DNA of 64,000 nucleotides from positions 1-64,000 of the forward strand of contig JAKAWV010000017.1 of the NCBI GenBank assembly GCA_021827205.1, written 5' to 3'. Of this stretch, positions 50,423 to 58,566 are shown piece by piece. Source of the DNA: Pseudomonadota bacterium (GTDB taxonomy: Bacteria; Pseudomonadota; Gammaproteobacteria; Xanthomonadales; Rhodanobacteraceae). Under the pieces are notes generated by a model, which did not search any database, was not told where the DNA came from, and saw only the letters and a program-made list of their open reading frames with translations. A program made the translations under genes and the position numbers. The stretch's first letter is position 1; each line of letters starts with the position of its first letter.

Positions 50423-52059
50423 CAAAGACTGTCGCCGCCGTCCGCACCGCTCGAGTTGGCGCGCAGGCGGCGCTGGTCCAGCACGATTGGCGTAAGCCAG
50501 GCGATGCGCGCATCGATGCGCGCGCGCTGCGCGTAATCCAGATCGGAGCGCTGACTCAGGCGCGTGAGCTGGTCCAGTGCCGCGGCGGCGTGACCGGACA
50601 GAAACGTGGCATCGGCAAAGGCCTCGGCGGCGCGGATTTTCAGCCCGGCCAACTCGGCGGCGCGACCGTAGATGCGGTACACCTCGGGGGCGTCGCCGTC
50701 GTTCAGTTGCGGGCGCAGCAGGGCTTCGGCCATGGCGCCTTCGGCCTGGTCCGCGCCGAGGATCAGGGCGCTGGCATAGTCCAGCGCGACGGCCTGGTTG
50801 CGCGGCCAGTCGTGGCTGATGCGCGCGTAGTGCGCCAGTGCTTGCGCGCGCTGTCCCGCCAGCAGTTCGGCGTGCGCCATAGCCAGGCGTAGCGGCAGGT
50901 TGTCAGGGTCTTGCGCGAGCAATGGTGCGAGCTGCTTGAGCGCGGCGTCGGCGTGGTTGCTGCGCGTCAGCACCAGTGCGTAGCCGTAATGATTGGATGG
51001 GATGTCGAAACTCGGATGGCGTGCGAGATTGTCGGCGTAGTAGCGCGCCAGACTGCTCAGATCGGTGCTGCTGAGCACGCGCACACGCTCGCGCATCAGC
51101 AAGTAGTAATCGTGTGCGGCTTTGCTGCCGGGCGCATCGCTGCGTTGCGCTGCGCTGAACCAATCATCCGGCCGTCGCAGCATCGGCACCGGCACCAGTG
51201 AGGTTTCCCACGCGGGCAGCCGCGCGCTGCTGGGGGGCAGCGATTGGCGCTGCGCCATCTGCGCCTTGAGTGTGTGTGCGCGTGCCTCGGCCTCGGCGAT
51301 GCGCAGCGTGGTCACCGGGTGGTCTTGCAGCAGCGCCGGCACTTCGTAGCCGCCGCTGTCGGCGCGCAACAGCAGTTGCATGCGACTGAAGAACTCAGCC
51401 ATGCCATCCGGATCGAAGCCGGCGTTGGCCAGCGTCTGGATGCCGACGCGATCGGCCTCGGCCTCGTCCTTGCGCGTGAAGTTGATCTGCCGCTGCAGCG
51501 CCAGACCCTTTCCCAGTGAAGCGATGGCCATGGGCGCGTTGATGTTGTTGCCGCCGGCCGCCGCGGCCAGCGCGCCCAGCATGGCCAATGCATACAGCGG
51601 TGCGGTCTTCTTGGCATCGTCGAAGGCGCGCTGCAGATGATGCTGCTCGATGTGACTGATCTCATGCGCCATCACCGCGGCCAGTTCGTCCTCGCTTTGC
51701 GTCGCGGTGATCAGGCCCGAGTTGATGCCGATGTAGCCACCGGGCGCTGCGAACGAGTTGATTACGTCCTCGCGCGGGATGAAAAAGGTGAAGCGGGTCT
51801 TGGGCGATTCGCTGCTGGACACCAGCCGGTAGCCCAGCGCGTTGATGTATTGCGTGGCCAGCGGATCATCCAGAACCAGGCCCAGCGCGCGCATCTGGCG
51901 CAGCATGGACGCGCCGTAGGCTTCGGCCTCCGCCTGGGTGAAAGCTTGGTCGGCACTGCTGCCCAGATGTGGCAAACGCACATCGTCCTGGGCGGTTGCG
52001 GCGGGGATCAGCGCAACGGCGGCGAGGCACAAGGACAGCGGCAGGGGGTGCAAACGCAT
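50422..52059 (-). CDS. bepA: Periplasmic M48 metalloprotease/chaperone, BepA-like
   Basis: A 545-aa protein with a signal peptide (cleavage after ATA near residue 23), an M48 zinc-protease domain with HEISH (132-136) and a third ligand in DEAEADRVG, and a C-terminal TPR region (about 330-520). BepA helps assembly and turnover of outer-membrane proteins, notably LptD. Motifs are intact. It stands alone on the minus strand, divergent from the glutaredoxin gene. Confidence 0.92.
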   Translation of the reverse strand: MRLHPLPLSLCLAAVALIPAATAQDDVRLPHLGSSADQAFTQAEAEAYGASMLRQMRALGLVLDDPLATQYINALGYRLVSSSESPKTRFTFFIPREDVINSFAAPGGYIGINSGLITATQSEDELAAVMAHEISHIEQHHLQRAFDDAKKTAPLYALAMLGALAAAAGGNNINAPMAIASLGKGLALQRQINFTRKDEAEADRVGIQTLANAGFDPDGMAEFFSRMQLLLRADSGGYEVPALLQDHPVTTLRIAEAEARAHTLKAQMAQRQSLPPSSARLPAWETSLVPVPMLRRPDDWFSAAQRSDAPGSKAAHDYYLLMRERVRVLSSTDLSSLARYYADNLARHPSFDIPSNHYGYALVLTRSNHADAALKQLAPLLAQDPDNLPLRLAMAHAELLAGQRAQALAHYARISHDWPRNQAVALDYASALILGADQAEGAMAEALLRPQLNDGDAPEVYRIYGRAAELAGLKIRAAEAFADATFLSGHAAAALDQLTRLSQRSDLDYAQRARIDARIAWLTPIVLDQRRLRANSSGADGGDSL

Positions 52060-52231
52060 GGGCGAGGCGGGATCGGAGTTGCATTACGTTAGCCGCAGTC
52101 CGTTGCGCCCGCCAGCGCGGTACGACGATCATCATGCCGCACTTTGGACTATGCGGCCGCGGTTTTTGCGTGCATGGCTTGATGTTTCGCGCCTGCAACC
52201 TCATCGTGCGTGACGTGCGTGCGCTCGTTCC

Positions 52232-52277
52232 CATTCGCGAATGACGTGCAGAATCCTCATCTCGATTCGCCTCGAAT
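52232..52277. promoter_or_regulatory. Two ATTCG/CGAAT inverted repeats between bepA and grx
   Basis: CATTCGCGAATG (52232-52243) is a perfect 12-bp palindrome; ATTCG-CCT-CGAAT (52265-52277) repeats the same arms 21 nt downstream. Both lie in the divergent region and may be operator sites. No regulator is identified. Confidence 0.4.
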
Positions 52278-52301
52278 ATGTTCATCAAGCAGGAGTTCGC
52301 A

Positions 52302-52565
52302 GTGTCGCAGCCCCCCATCCTCATCTACACCACGGCGGTATGCCCGTACTGCGTGGCCGCCAAGAACCTGCTCAGGGCGCGCGGCCTCGGCTACAACGAA
52401 ATGCGCGTGGACAGCGACCCCGCAGCGCGTGAAACCATGCTGGCGCGCAGCGCCGGGCGGCGCACGGTGCCGCAGATCTTCATCGGTGCGCAGCATGTCG
52501 GCGGTTTCGATGACCTGGCCGCGGCCGATCGCGACGGTCGCCTCGCCGCATGGTTGACGGAGTAG
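52302..52565 (+). CDS. grxC: Glutaredoxin 3 (GrxC)
   Basis: An 87-aa glutaredoxin with the dithiol active site CPYC (in TTAVCPYCVAAKNLL, near residue 14), the cis-Pro segment RRTVPQIFI and HVGGFDDL for glutathione binding. I place the start at GTG 52302 because AGGAG lies 7 nt upstream; the earlier ATG at 52278 has no SD. Reduces disulfides with glutathione in the cytosol. The next gene starts 5 nt later. Confidence 0.93.
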   Translation: MSQPPILIYTTAVCPYCVAAKNLLRARGLGYNEMRVDSDPAARETMLARSAGRRTVPQIFIGAQHVGGFDDLAAADRDGRLAAWLTE

Positions 52566-52570
52566 GGTAC

Positions 52571-52948
52571 ATGAACGAGCGCATCCAGCAGTTCACCGAG
52601 TTTCGCCAGCGCATGAACACGCGCATTCTCGAGCACGACAATCAAGTCGTGCGACGCTTCTTCGCGCTGGACACGCAGTGCTACAAGGACGGCGCGCTGG
52701 AGGTGAAAACCAAGGAAATGCTGGGCCTGGTGGCGTCGCTGGTGTTGCGTTGCGATGACTGCGTGAGCTACCACGTGGCGCAGTGCCGGCAAGCCGGGGT
52801 CAGCCGCGAGGAAATGCTGGAGATCTTTCAGGTCGGCCTGGTAGTGGCTGGGTCGATCGTGATTCCGCATCTGCGCCGCGCGGTGGATTTTCTCGATCAG
52901 ATCGAGGCCACACCCGAAGCGAGCGCGCCGCCGCAAGCCCCCGGCTGA
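52571..52948 (+). CDS. Carboxymuconolactone decarboxylase / AhpD-family protein
   Basis: A 125-aa all-helical protein with CDDCVSYHVAQC (Cys near residues 64 and 67, His three after), the AhpD-like CxxCxxxH redox motif. Such proteins are often peroxidase partners rather than decarboxylases. Its adjacency to grxC supports a redox role, though that is inference. GGAGTAGGG provides the SD; ATG 52571. Confidence 0.88.
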   Translation: MNERIQQFTEFRQRMNTRILEHDNQVVRRFFALDTQCYKDGALEVKTKEMLGLVASLVLRCDDCVSYHVAQCRQAGVSREEMLEIFQVGLVVAGSIVIPHLRRAVDFLDQIEATPEASAPPQAPG

Positions 52949-52961
52949 GCATTGCAAGCGA

Positions 52962-52989
52962 TTGACTTGGCGCCGTGCGCTGCTAACAT
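52962..52989 (+). promoter_or_regulatory. Promoter of yceD-rpmF, very short 5' UTR
   Basis: TTGACT (52962-52967) and TAACAT (52984-52989) are 16 nt apart. The predicted start, about 52996, lies within a few nucleotides of the yceD ATG at 52999, with no SD in between. Confidence 0.6.
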
Positions 52990-52998
52990 TCCACTTTC

Positions 52999-53505
52999 AT
53001 GTCCGCGCATCTGCCCGAGTCGGTGGACGTTTGGCGCATGGTTTCCGCGCGGCGGTCCTTTATCGGATCCTTTCCCGTTGCCAGGCTGGCGAGGCTGCGG
53101 CCGCTGCTGGCTGGTGACTCGGGGGATGTGGACTATCAGCTCGAATTCGGCCGCGATGATCTTGGCGCGGCCTATCTTGAGTTGCAGGTTCGCGCGGCGG
53201 TCGATCTGTTGTGCCAACGCACGCTGGAGCCTTTTCGCACCACGCTGGCGCTGGACCTGCGGCTCGGCCTGATCCGCGACGAGGCCGATGAATGCGCCCT
53301 GCCGCCAGGCTACGAGGCGCTGCTGGTGCAGGACTCGATTCGTCTGGAAGATGTGATCGAGGACGAATTGCTGCTGGCGTTGCCGCTGGTGCCGGTGCGT
53401 CCTGGCAGCGAGAGCGCGATCGCGCCCTGGCAAGCCGAAGCGCAGGAACCTGTTGCAACGCCCCCGCATCCGTTTGCCGGATTGCACAAACTGAAACACG
53501 ACTGA
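52999..53505 (+). CDS. yceD: YceD/DUF177 family, 23S rRNA accumulation protein
   Basis: A 168-aa protein. The N-terminal [19 protein letters not shown] and the C-terminal [15 protein letters not shown] match YceD, which is needed for normal 23S rRNA levels and is almost always upstream of rpmF. The usual CxxC-like pair is reduced to one Cys ([10 protein letters not shown]). ATG 52999 is required for the family N-terminus although no SD precedes it, so the mRNA is probably leaderless or nearly so. Confidence 0.9.
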   Translation: MSAHLPESVDVWRMVSARRSFIGSFPVARLARLRPLLAGDSGDVDYQLEFGRDDLGAAYLELQVRAAVDLLCQRTLEPFRTTLALDLRLGLIRDEADECALPPGYEALLVQDSIRLEDVIEDELLLALPLVPVRPGSESAIAPWQAEAQEPVATPPHPFAGLHKLKHD

Positions 53506-53524
53506 AAGTTATCGGAGATACCCC

Positions 53525-53719
53525 ATGGCAGTGCAAAAAAGCCGCAAGACGCCATCCCGGCGTGGCATGCGTCGTTCCCACGACGCGCTGGTGCCGGTGC
53601 AATTGGCTACCGATCCGACCAGCGGCGAAGTGCATCGTCGCCATCACGTCACCAAGGACGGCTACTACCGCGGCAAGAAGGTCATCCAGACCCGGGCCGC
53701 TGTCGTCGACGAAGACTGA
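53525..53719 (+). CDS. rpmF: 50S ribosomal protein L32
   Basis: A 64-aa protein ([20 protein letters not shown]) with the family's middle and C-terminal [20 protein letters not shown]. It lacks the zinc-binding Cys of the C+ paralogue, as in E. coli L32. Start at ATG 53525, 19 nt after yceD, SD GGAGAT. In E. coli plsX would come next; here fabH follows after 76 nt. Confidence 0.97.
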   Translation: MAVQKSRKTPSRRGMRRSHDALVPVQLATDPTSGEVHRRHHVTKDGYYRGKKVIQTRAAVVDED

Positions 53720-53795
53720 GCCTGCGGCTCCATTGCGCGCGCACGGCCGTCCAACGCGACCGTGGACAAGCTCGAATCTTCCGGGGACAGGTCTG

Positions 53796-54764
53796 ATGTA
53801 CTCACGCATCGCCGGCACGGGCAGTTATCTGCCCAGCCACGTTGTCACCAACGCTGACCTCGAACGCCTGGTCGAAACCAGCGACGAGTGGATTCGTTCG
53901 CGCACCGGCATCCGCGAACGGCGCAAGGCGGCCGAGGGCGAAACCACCGGCGACCTGTCGTTTCATGCCGCGACCGCGGCGCTGGCCAGCGCTGGCGTCG
54001 AGGCGCGCGATCTGGACCTGATCGTGGTCGGCACGACCACGCCGGATCTCATCTTCCCGTCCACCGCCTGCCTGCTGCAGCATCGCCTGGGCGCCAACGG
54101 CTGCGCGGCGTTCGATGTCAACGCGGCCTGCTCGGGATTCCTCTACGCACTGGGCGTGGCCGACAACTTCATCCGCGCCGGTAGCGTGCGCAAGGCACTG
54201 GTGGTCGGCGCCGAGACGCTGACACGCATGCTCGACTGGGGCGATCGTGCCACCTGTGTGCTGTTTGGCGATGGCGCCGGCGCCGTGGTGCTGGAAGCCA
54301 GCGCCGAGCCTGGCATCCTGGCCACCAAGTTGCACGCCGACGGCGGCAACAAGGATCTGCTGTACAGCCCGGTGGGTGTGTCAGTGGGTTTCCATGCCAA
54401 CGAGTCCAATGCCGGCGTGTGCATTCGCATGAGCGGCAACGAAGTGTTCAAGGTCGCCGTGCGCACGCTGGATCGCATCGTCGGGGAAACGCTGGAAGCC
54501 GCGGGTGTGGGCGAAGCGCAGGTCGACTGGCTGATCCCGCACCAGGCCAACCTGCGCATCATCGAGGCTACCGCCAAGCGCTTGCGCCTGCCGATGGAGC
54601 GCGTGATCGTCACCGTCGATCGCCACGGCAACACCTCGTCTGCTTCGGTGCCGCTGGCACTGGATGAGGCGGTGCGCTCGGGCAAGGTGCAGCGCGGCCA
54701 GACCCTGTTGCTGGAGGCCTTCGGCGGCGGCTTCACCTGGGCTTCGGCGCTGATCCGCTACTAA
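53796..54764 (+). CDS. fabH: 3-oxoacyl-ACP synthase III
   Basis: Starts fatty-acid synthesis by condensing acetyl-CoA with malonyl-ACP. The 322 aa show the catalytic triad Cys112 (NAACSGF), His in PHQANLRI, and Asn in [11 protein letters not shown] 53796 has GGGGACAGG upstream. Earlier in-frame starts would lie in rpmF. First enzyme of the fab operon here. Confidence 0.97.
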   Translation: MYSRIAGTGSYLPSHVVTNADLERLVETSDEWIRSRTGIRERRKAAEGETTGDLSFHAATAALASAGVEARDLDLIVVGTTTPDLIFPSTACLLQHRLGANGCAAFDVNAACSGFLYALGVADNFIRAGSVRKALVVGAETLTRMLDWGDRATCVLFGDGAGAVVLEASAEPGILATKLHADGGNKDLLYSPVGVSVGFHANESNAGVCIRMSGNEVFKVAVRTLDRIVGETLEAAGVGEAQVDWLIPHQANLRIIEATAKRLRLPMERVIVTVDRHGNTSSASVPLALDEAVRSGKVQRGQTLLLEAFGGGFTWASALIRY

Positions 54765-54766
54765 TG

Positions 54767-54787
54767 CCAGGACCGGGGACCTGGACT
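54767..54787 (+). repeat. Heptad repeats after fabH, 3 units
   Basis: CCAGGAC, CGGGGAC and CTGGACT follow the fabH stop with a 7-bp period and share the GGAC core. They appear to be the same family as the arrays near 44.6 kb. Confidence 0.5.
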
Positions 54788-54846
54788 CGTGTTTGCGACG
54801 GTATTGGTGCATTCCGCCCCCCACACATTGTTCAATGGCATGCGTC

Positions 54847-55833
54847 ATGAATGCAGTTTTCCCAGTCCCCAGTCCCGAGTTTTCGATCCCGAATCTGGCC
54901 TTCGTGTTCCCCGGTCAGGGCTCGCAGGCAGTTGGCATGCTGTCCGAGTTGGCCGCGCAACATGTCGAGATCGAAGCGACGTTTGCCGAAGCCTCGGCGG
55001 CCGTAAGTCATGATTTGTGGGCGCTCGCGCAGCAGGGGCCGGAGGATCAGCTCAATCGCACCGAGCACACCCAGCCGGCGCTGCTGGCGGCGGGCATCGC
55101 CGTGTGGCGTGTTTGGCGCAAGCTGGGCGGCGCGCTGCCGGAGCTGATGGCCGGGCACAGTCTGGGCGAGTACACCGCGCTGGTTGCCGCCGATGCGCTT
55201 GATCTGGACGAGGCCGCGGCCTTGGTGGCCGAGCGTGGGCGCTTGATGCAAGAGGCCGTGCCGCAGGGCGAGGGCGCCATGGCGGCGCTGCTGGGCGGCG
55301 ACGATGCCGTGATCGCCGAGGTCTGCGTACAAGTCGCCGAGGGTCAGATCGTGGCGCCAGCCAACTTCAACGCGCCGGGCCAGACCGTGATCGCCGGCCA
55401 AGCCGAGGCGGTGGATCGCGCACTGGCGCTGCTGGCCGAGCGTGGCGTGCGCAAGGCCATCCGGTTGCCGGTGTCGGTACCCTCGCACTGTGAACTGATG
55501 CGCGAGGCTTCGGCGCGACTGGTCGAGCGCATGGCCGGCATTGCCTGGCGCATGCCGGCGGTTCCGGTCGTGCAAAACGTCGAGGCGCGCGCCTACGGCA
55601 GCATCGAATACATCCGTGCCGCGCTGGAGCGCCAACTGTACATGCCGGTACGCTGGACCGAGAGTGTGCAGGCGTTGGCCGCGCTGGGCATCACGCGCGT
55701 GGCTGAGTGCGGGCCAGGCAAGGTGCTGAGTGGTCTGGTCAAGCGCATCGACAAGTCCATCGACGCGCGTGCGCTGGGCATGCCGGCCGAGCTGGATGCG
55801 GCGCTGGGCGCATGGCAGGTGGCGCATGGCTGA
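54847..55833 (+). CDS. fabD: Malonyl-CoA:ACP transacylase
   Basis: Loads malonyl groups onto ACP. The 328 aa have the fold entry LAFVFPGQGSQAVGM, nucleophile Ser105 in GHSLGEY, and His in VPSHCELM. ATG 54847 is the best start but has no clear SD. The first 16 residues (FPVPSPEFSIP region) are encoded by a heptad array and lack counterparts in E. coli FabD, where the motif begins at residue 4; another ATG lies four codons earlier. Confidence 0.94.
   Translation: MNAVFPVPSPEFSIPNLAFVFPGQGSQAVGMLSELAAQHVEIEATFAEASAAVSHDLWALAQQGPEDQLNRTEHTQPALLAAGIAVWRVWRKLGGALPELMAGHSLGEYTALVAADALDLDEAAALVAERGRLMQEAVPQGEGAMAALLGGDDAVIAEVCVQVAEGQIVAPANFNAPGQTVIAGQAEAVDRALALLAERGVRKAIRLPVSVPSHCELMREASARLVERMAGIAWRMPAVPVVQNVEARAYGSIEYIRAALERQLYMPVRWTESVQALAALGITRVAECGPGKVLSGLVKRIDKSIDARALGMPAELDAALGAWQVAHG
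54861..54895 (+). repeat. Heptad array inside the 5' end of fabD, 5 units
   Basis: CCCAGTC, CCCAGTC, CCGAGTT, TTCGATC and CCGAATC are five contiguous 7-bp units; read on the other strand they are GACTGGG/GATTCGG, the same type as the intergenic arrays. They are translated into the N-terminal extension of FabD. Confidence 0.8.
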
Positions 55834-55841
55834 CCGGTTGG

Positions 55842-55890
55842 ATGTCGGGGACGCAGTGACAGTGGGAAATGGGCGGTCGGGAGTTGCAAC
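55842..55890 (+). repeat. Heptad array between fabD and fabG
   Basis: Degenerate 7-bp units (CAGTGGG, AAATGGG, CGGTCGG, GAGTTGC and neighbours) fill the start of the 127-nt fabD-fabG gap with the same T/C-GGG core. Confidence 0.6.
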
Positions 55891-55960
55891 TGCCAGCCAG
55901 GCTCTTGAGCATGTTGGCGCGCGATCAAGTTGACGCATTGCATTGATTTGTGGAGTTTCG

Positions 55961-56704
55961 ATGAACATTTCCCTTGCCGGTGAAATCGCGCTGGTGACCG
56001 GCGCCAGCCGCGGCATCGGTGCGGCGATCGCCGATACCCTCGCCGGCGCCGGTGCGCGCGTGATTGGCACTGCCACCAGCGCCGCCGGCGCCGAGGCCAT
56101 CGGTCGGCGTCTGGCCGCGCACGGTGGGCAGGGGCGTGTGCTCAATGTCACCGACGGCGGCGCAGTCGAGGTGCTGATCGAGTCCGTCATCAAGGAGCAC
56201 GGTGCGCTGTCGATCCTGGTCAACAACGCGGGCATCACCCGCGATCAGCTGTTGATGCGCATGAAGGACGAGGACTGGCAGGCGATCCTGGACACCAATC
56301 TGAGCTCGGTGTATCGCACCAGCAAGGCCGTGCTGCGCAGCATGATGAAGGCGCGCAAGGGGCGCATCATCAGTATCGCCTCGGTGGTCGGTGTCACCGG
56401 CAATCCGGGGCAAACCAATTATGCTGCGGCCAAGGCTGGCATCATCGCGTTTTCCAAATCCCTGGCGCGCGAGATCGGCTCGCGTGGCATCACCGTCAAC
56501 GTGGTCGCGCCGGGTTTCATCGATACCGACATGACGCGCGCGCTGGGCGAGGATCAGCGCAAGATGCTCGAAGCCACGATCGCGCTGGGTCGCCTTGGCA
56601 AGCCCGAGGACATCGCCCAGGCGGTGTTGTTTCTGGCCTCGCCGGCGGCGGCATACATCACCGGCGAGACCCTGCACGTCAACGGCGGCATGTACATGCC
56701 GTGA
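55961..56704 (+). CDS. fabG: 3-oxoacyl-ACP reductase
   Basis: A 247-aa SDR that reduces 3-oxoacyl-ACP with NADPH. TGASRGIGAAIAD binds the cofactor; the catalytic set is Ser in SIASVVGVTG and YAAAKAG (YxxxK), and the C-terminal ITGETLHVNGGMYM is the FabG signature. TGGAG SD, ATG 55961. Separated from fabD by a heptad array rather than coupled. Confidence 0.96.
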   Translation: MNISLAGEIALVTGASRGIGAAIADTLAGAGARVIGTATSAAGAEAIGRRLAAHGGQGRVLNVTDGGAVEVLIESVIKEHGALSILVNNAGITRDQLLMRMKDEDWQAILDTNLSSVYRTSKAVLRSMMKARKGRIISIASVVGVTGNPGQTNYAAAKAGIIAFSKSLAREIGSRGITVNVVAPGFIDTDMTRALGEDQRKMLEATIALGRLGKPEDIAQAVLFLASPAAAYITGETLHVNGGMYMP

Positions 56705-56758
56705 TAGCCACCCACGGGGCGCTGCGCACGGCGAGTAGCGACACCCTTGCTTTCACAC

Positions 56759-56764
56759 TACAAT
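56759..56764 (+). promoter_or_regulatory. Candidate acpP promoter (-10)
   Basis: TACAAT lies 35 nt upstream of the acpP ATG, with only a poor -35 at the right distance. An own promoter fits the need for abundant ACP. Confidence 0.35.
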
Positions 56765-56798
56765 GCGCCGGCTTTTTTACCGCGAGGCTAAGCAACCC

Positions 56799-57038
56799 AT
56801 GAGCACCATTGAAGAACGCGTCAAGAAGATCGTTGTCGAGCAGCTGGGCGTGAAAGAGGACGATGTCACCGCCACGGCTTCGTTCGTGGACGATCTGGGT
56901 GCCGACTCGCTGGACACCGTCGAGCTGGTGATGGCGCTCGAGGAAGAGTTCGAGTGCGAGATCCCCGACGAGGAAGCCGAGAAGATCACCACCGTGCAGC
57001 AGGCGGTCGATTACATCAAGGCGCACGTCAAGGCCTGA
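56799..57038 (+). CDS. acpP: Acyl carrier protein
   Basis: A 79-aa acidic four-helix protein. Ser37 in [15 protein letters not shown] carries the 4'-phosphopantetheine. The start at ATG 56799 gives [12 protein letters not shown]; upstream residues in the same frame are not part of the family. A GAGG lies about 12 nt upstream. The gene is bracketed by its own candidate promoter and a strong terminator. Confidence 0.98.
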   Translation: MSTIEERVKKIVVEQLGVKEDDVTATASFVDDLGADSLDTVELVMALEEEFECEIPDEEAEKITTVQQAVDYIKAHVKA

Positions 57039-57077
57039 GCCTGCGTGGTTGGCGGCCGATGCCGCGGCGAAAACATC

Positions 57078-57109
57078 AAAGCTGCGTCGCGAGACGCAGC
57101 TTTCGTTTT
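57078..57109 (+). terminator. Intrinsic terminator after acpP
   Basis: A perfect 11-bp stem AAAGCTGCGTC/GACGCAGCTTT (57078-57088, 57093-57103) with a GCGA loop ends in TTTCGTTTTG. It separates acpP expression from fabF. Confidence 0.9.
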
Positions 57110-57179
57110 GTATACATCCCTGCGCTCGCGTATGGCGTGCGCAGCCAGTCAATCGGGTGTGACCCGGGGTAGGTAGAGC

Positions 57180-58418
57180 GTGAGCAAGCGGCGCGTCGTG
57201 ATCACGGGCATGGGCATCAAGTCGCCGGTCGGCAATGATCTGGTTAGCGCCTGGTGCGCGATCCGTGAAGGCCACAGCGGCATCGGTCTGCTCACCCAGT
57301 TCGATGCGGCCACGTTTCCCACGCGCATCGCCGGCGAGGTGCGCGACTTCGATCCCGCCGCCTACGTGCCGGCCAAGGACGTCAAGAAGATGGACCCGTT
57401 CATCCACTACGGCGTCGCCGCCGCGGTGGACGCGCTCAAGGACGCCGGCCTGCGCCCGCACGAGCACGACGCCGAGCGCATCGGCGTGGCCGTCGGCGCC
57501 GGCATCGGCGGCATCGCCACCATCGAGCGCACCAGCGTCACCTTCCACGAAGGTGGGGTGCGCAAGATCTCGCCGTTCTTCGTGCCCAGCTCGATCATCA
57601 ACATGATCTCGGGCAACCTTTCGATCATGCTGGGCCTGAAAGGCCCCAACATCGCCTGCGTCACCGCCTGCACCACGGCCACGCACAACCTCGGCCTGGC
57701 CATGCGTATGATCCAGTACGGCGATGCCGACGCGATGATCGCCGGCGGTTCCGAATACGCCACCAGTGGCACCGCGGTGGGTGGCTTTTGCGCGGCGCGC
57801 GCGCTGTCCACGCGCAATGACGAGCCGACCCGGGCCAGCCGGCCCTGGGACCGTGACCGCGACGGTTTCGTGCTGTCCAACGGCGCCGGCGTGCTGGTGC
57901 TCGAGGACTACGAGCATGCACGCAGGCGCGGCGCGCGCATCTACTGTGAACTGACCGGCTTCGGCATGAGCGGCGATGCATTCCATATCACCGCGCCCAG
58001 CGAAAGCGGCGAGGGCGGCGCGCGCTGCATGAAGAACGCGCTGCGCGATGCCGCGCTCAATCCCGAGGACGTGGATTACATCAATGCGCACGGCACCTCG
58101 ACTCCGGCCGGTGATCTGGCCGAGGTGCAGGGCATCAAGAGCCTGTTCGGCGCCGCGGCGCACAAACTCATGGTCAGCTCGACCAAATCCATGACTGGGC
58201 ATTTGCTCGGTGCCGCCGGCGGTGTCGAGGCAATCTTCTCGGTGCTGGCACTGCGCGACGGCGTGGTGCCACCGACCATCAACCTCGATCATCCGGGCGA
58301 GGGCTGCGATCTGGATTTCGTGCCCAACACCGCACGCCAGGCGCCGCTGCGCGTGATCCTGTCCAACTCGTTCGGATTCGGCGGCACCAACGGTACACTG
58401 GTGTTCCGCGCGCTCTGA
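57180..58418 (+). CDS. fabF: 3-oxoacyl-ACP synthase II
   Basis: Elongating condensing enzyme of 412 aa. Catalytic Cys in VTACTTATH, His in NAHGTSTPAGD and Lys/His in STKSMTGHLLGAAGG. The start is GTG 57180 with GGTAGAG upstream. In relatives the next gene is pabC or pabB; here 148 nt without a recognisable gene follow, then mltG. Confidence 0.97.
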   Translation: MSKRRVVITGMGIKSPVGNDLVSAWCAIREGHSGIGLLTQFDAATFPTRIAGEVRDFDPAAYVPAKDVKKMDPFIHYGVAAAVDALKDAGLRPHEHDAERIGVAVGAGIGGIATIERTSVTFHEGGVRKISPFFVPSSIINMISGNLSIMLGLKGPNIACVTACTTATHNLGLAMRMIQYGDADAMIAGGSEYATSGTAVGGFCAARALSTRNDEPTRASRPWDRDRDGFVLSNGAGVLVLEDYEHARRRGARIYCELTGFGMSGDAFHITAPSESGEGGARCMKNALRDAALNPEDVDYINAHGTSTPAGDLAEVQGIKSLFGAAAHKLMVSSTKSMTGHLLGAAGGVEAIFSVLALRDGVVPPTINLDHPGEGCDLDFVPNTARQAPLRVILSNSFGFGGTNGTLVFRAL

Positions 58419-58566
58419 ATTCCATCAATGCACGCAGCGTGGGCTCCAGGCGCATTGGTCTGCTCGCGGAATCCGGTTAGGCTTTCGCGCTAGGTCTGGC
58501 AGAGCTCACGGATGCTGCGCTGCAGGCCGTGTTCGCCGCGCGCGGCATCCGAACGGGAGTGACGGC

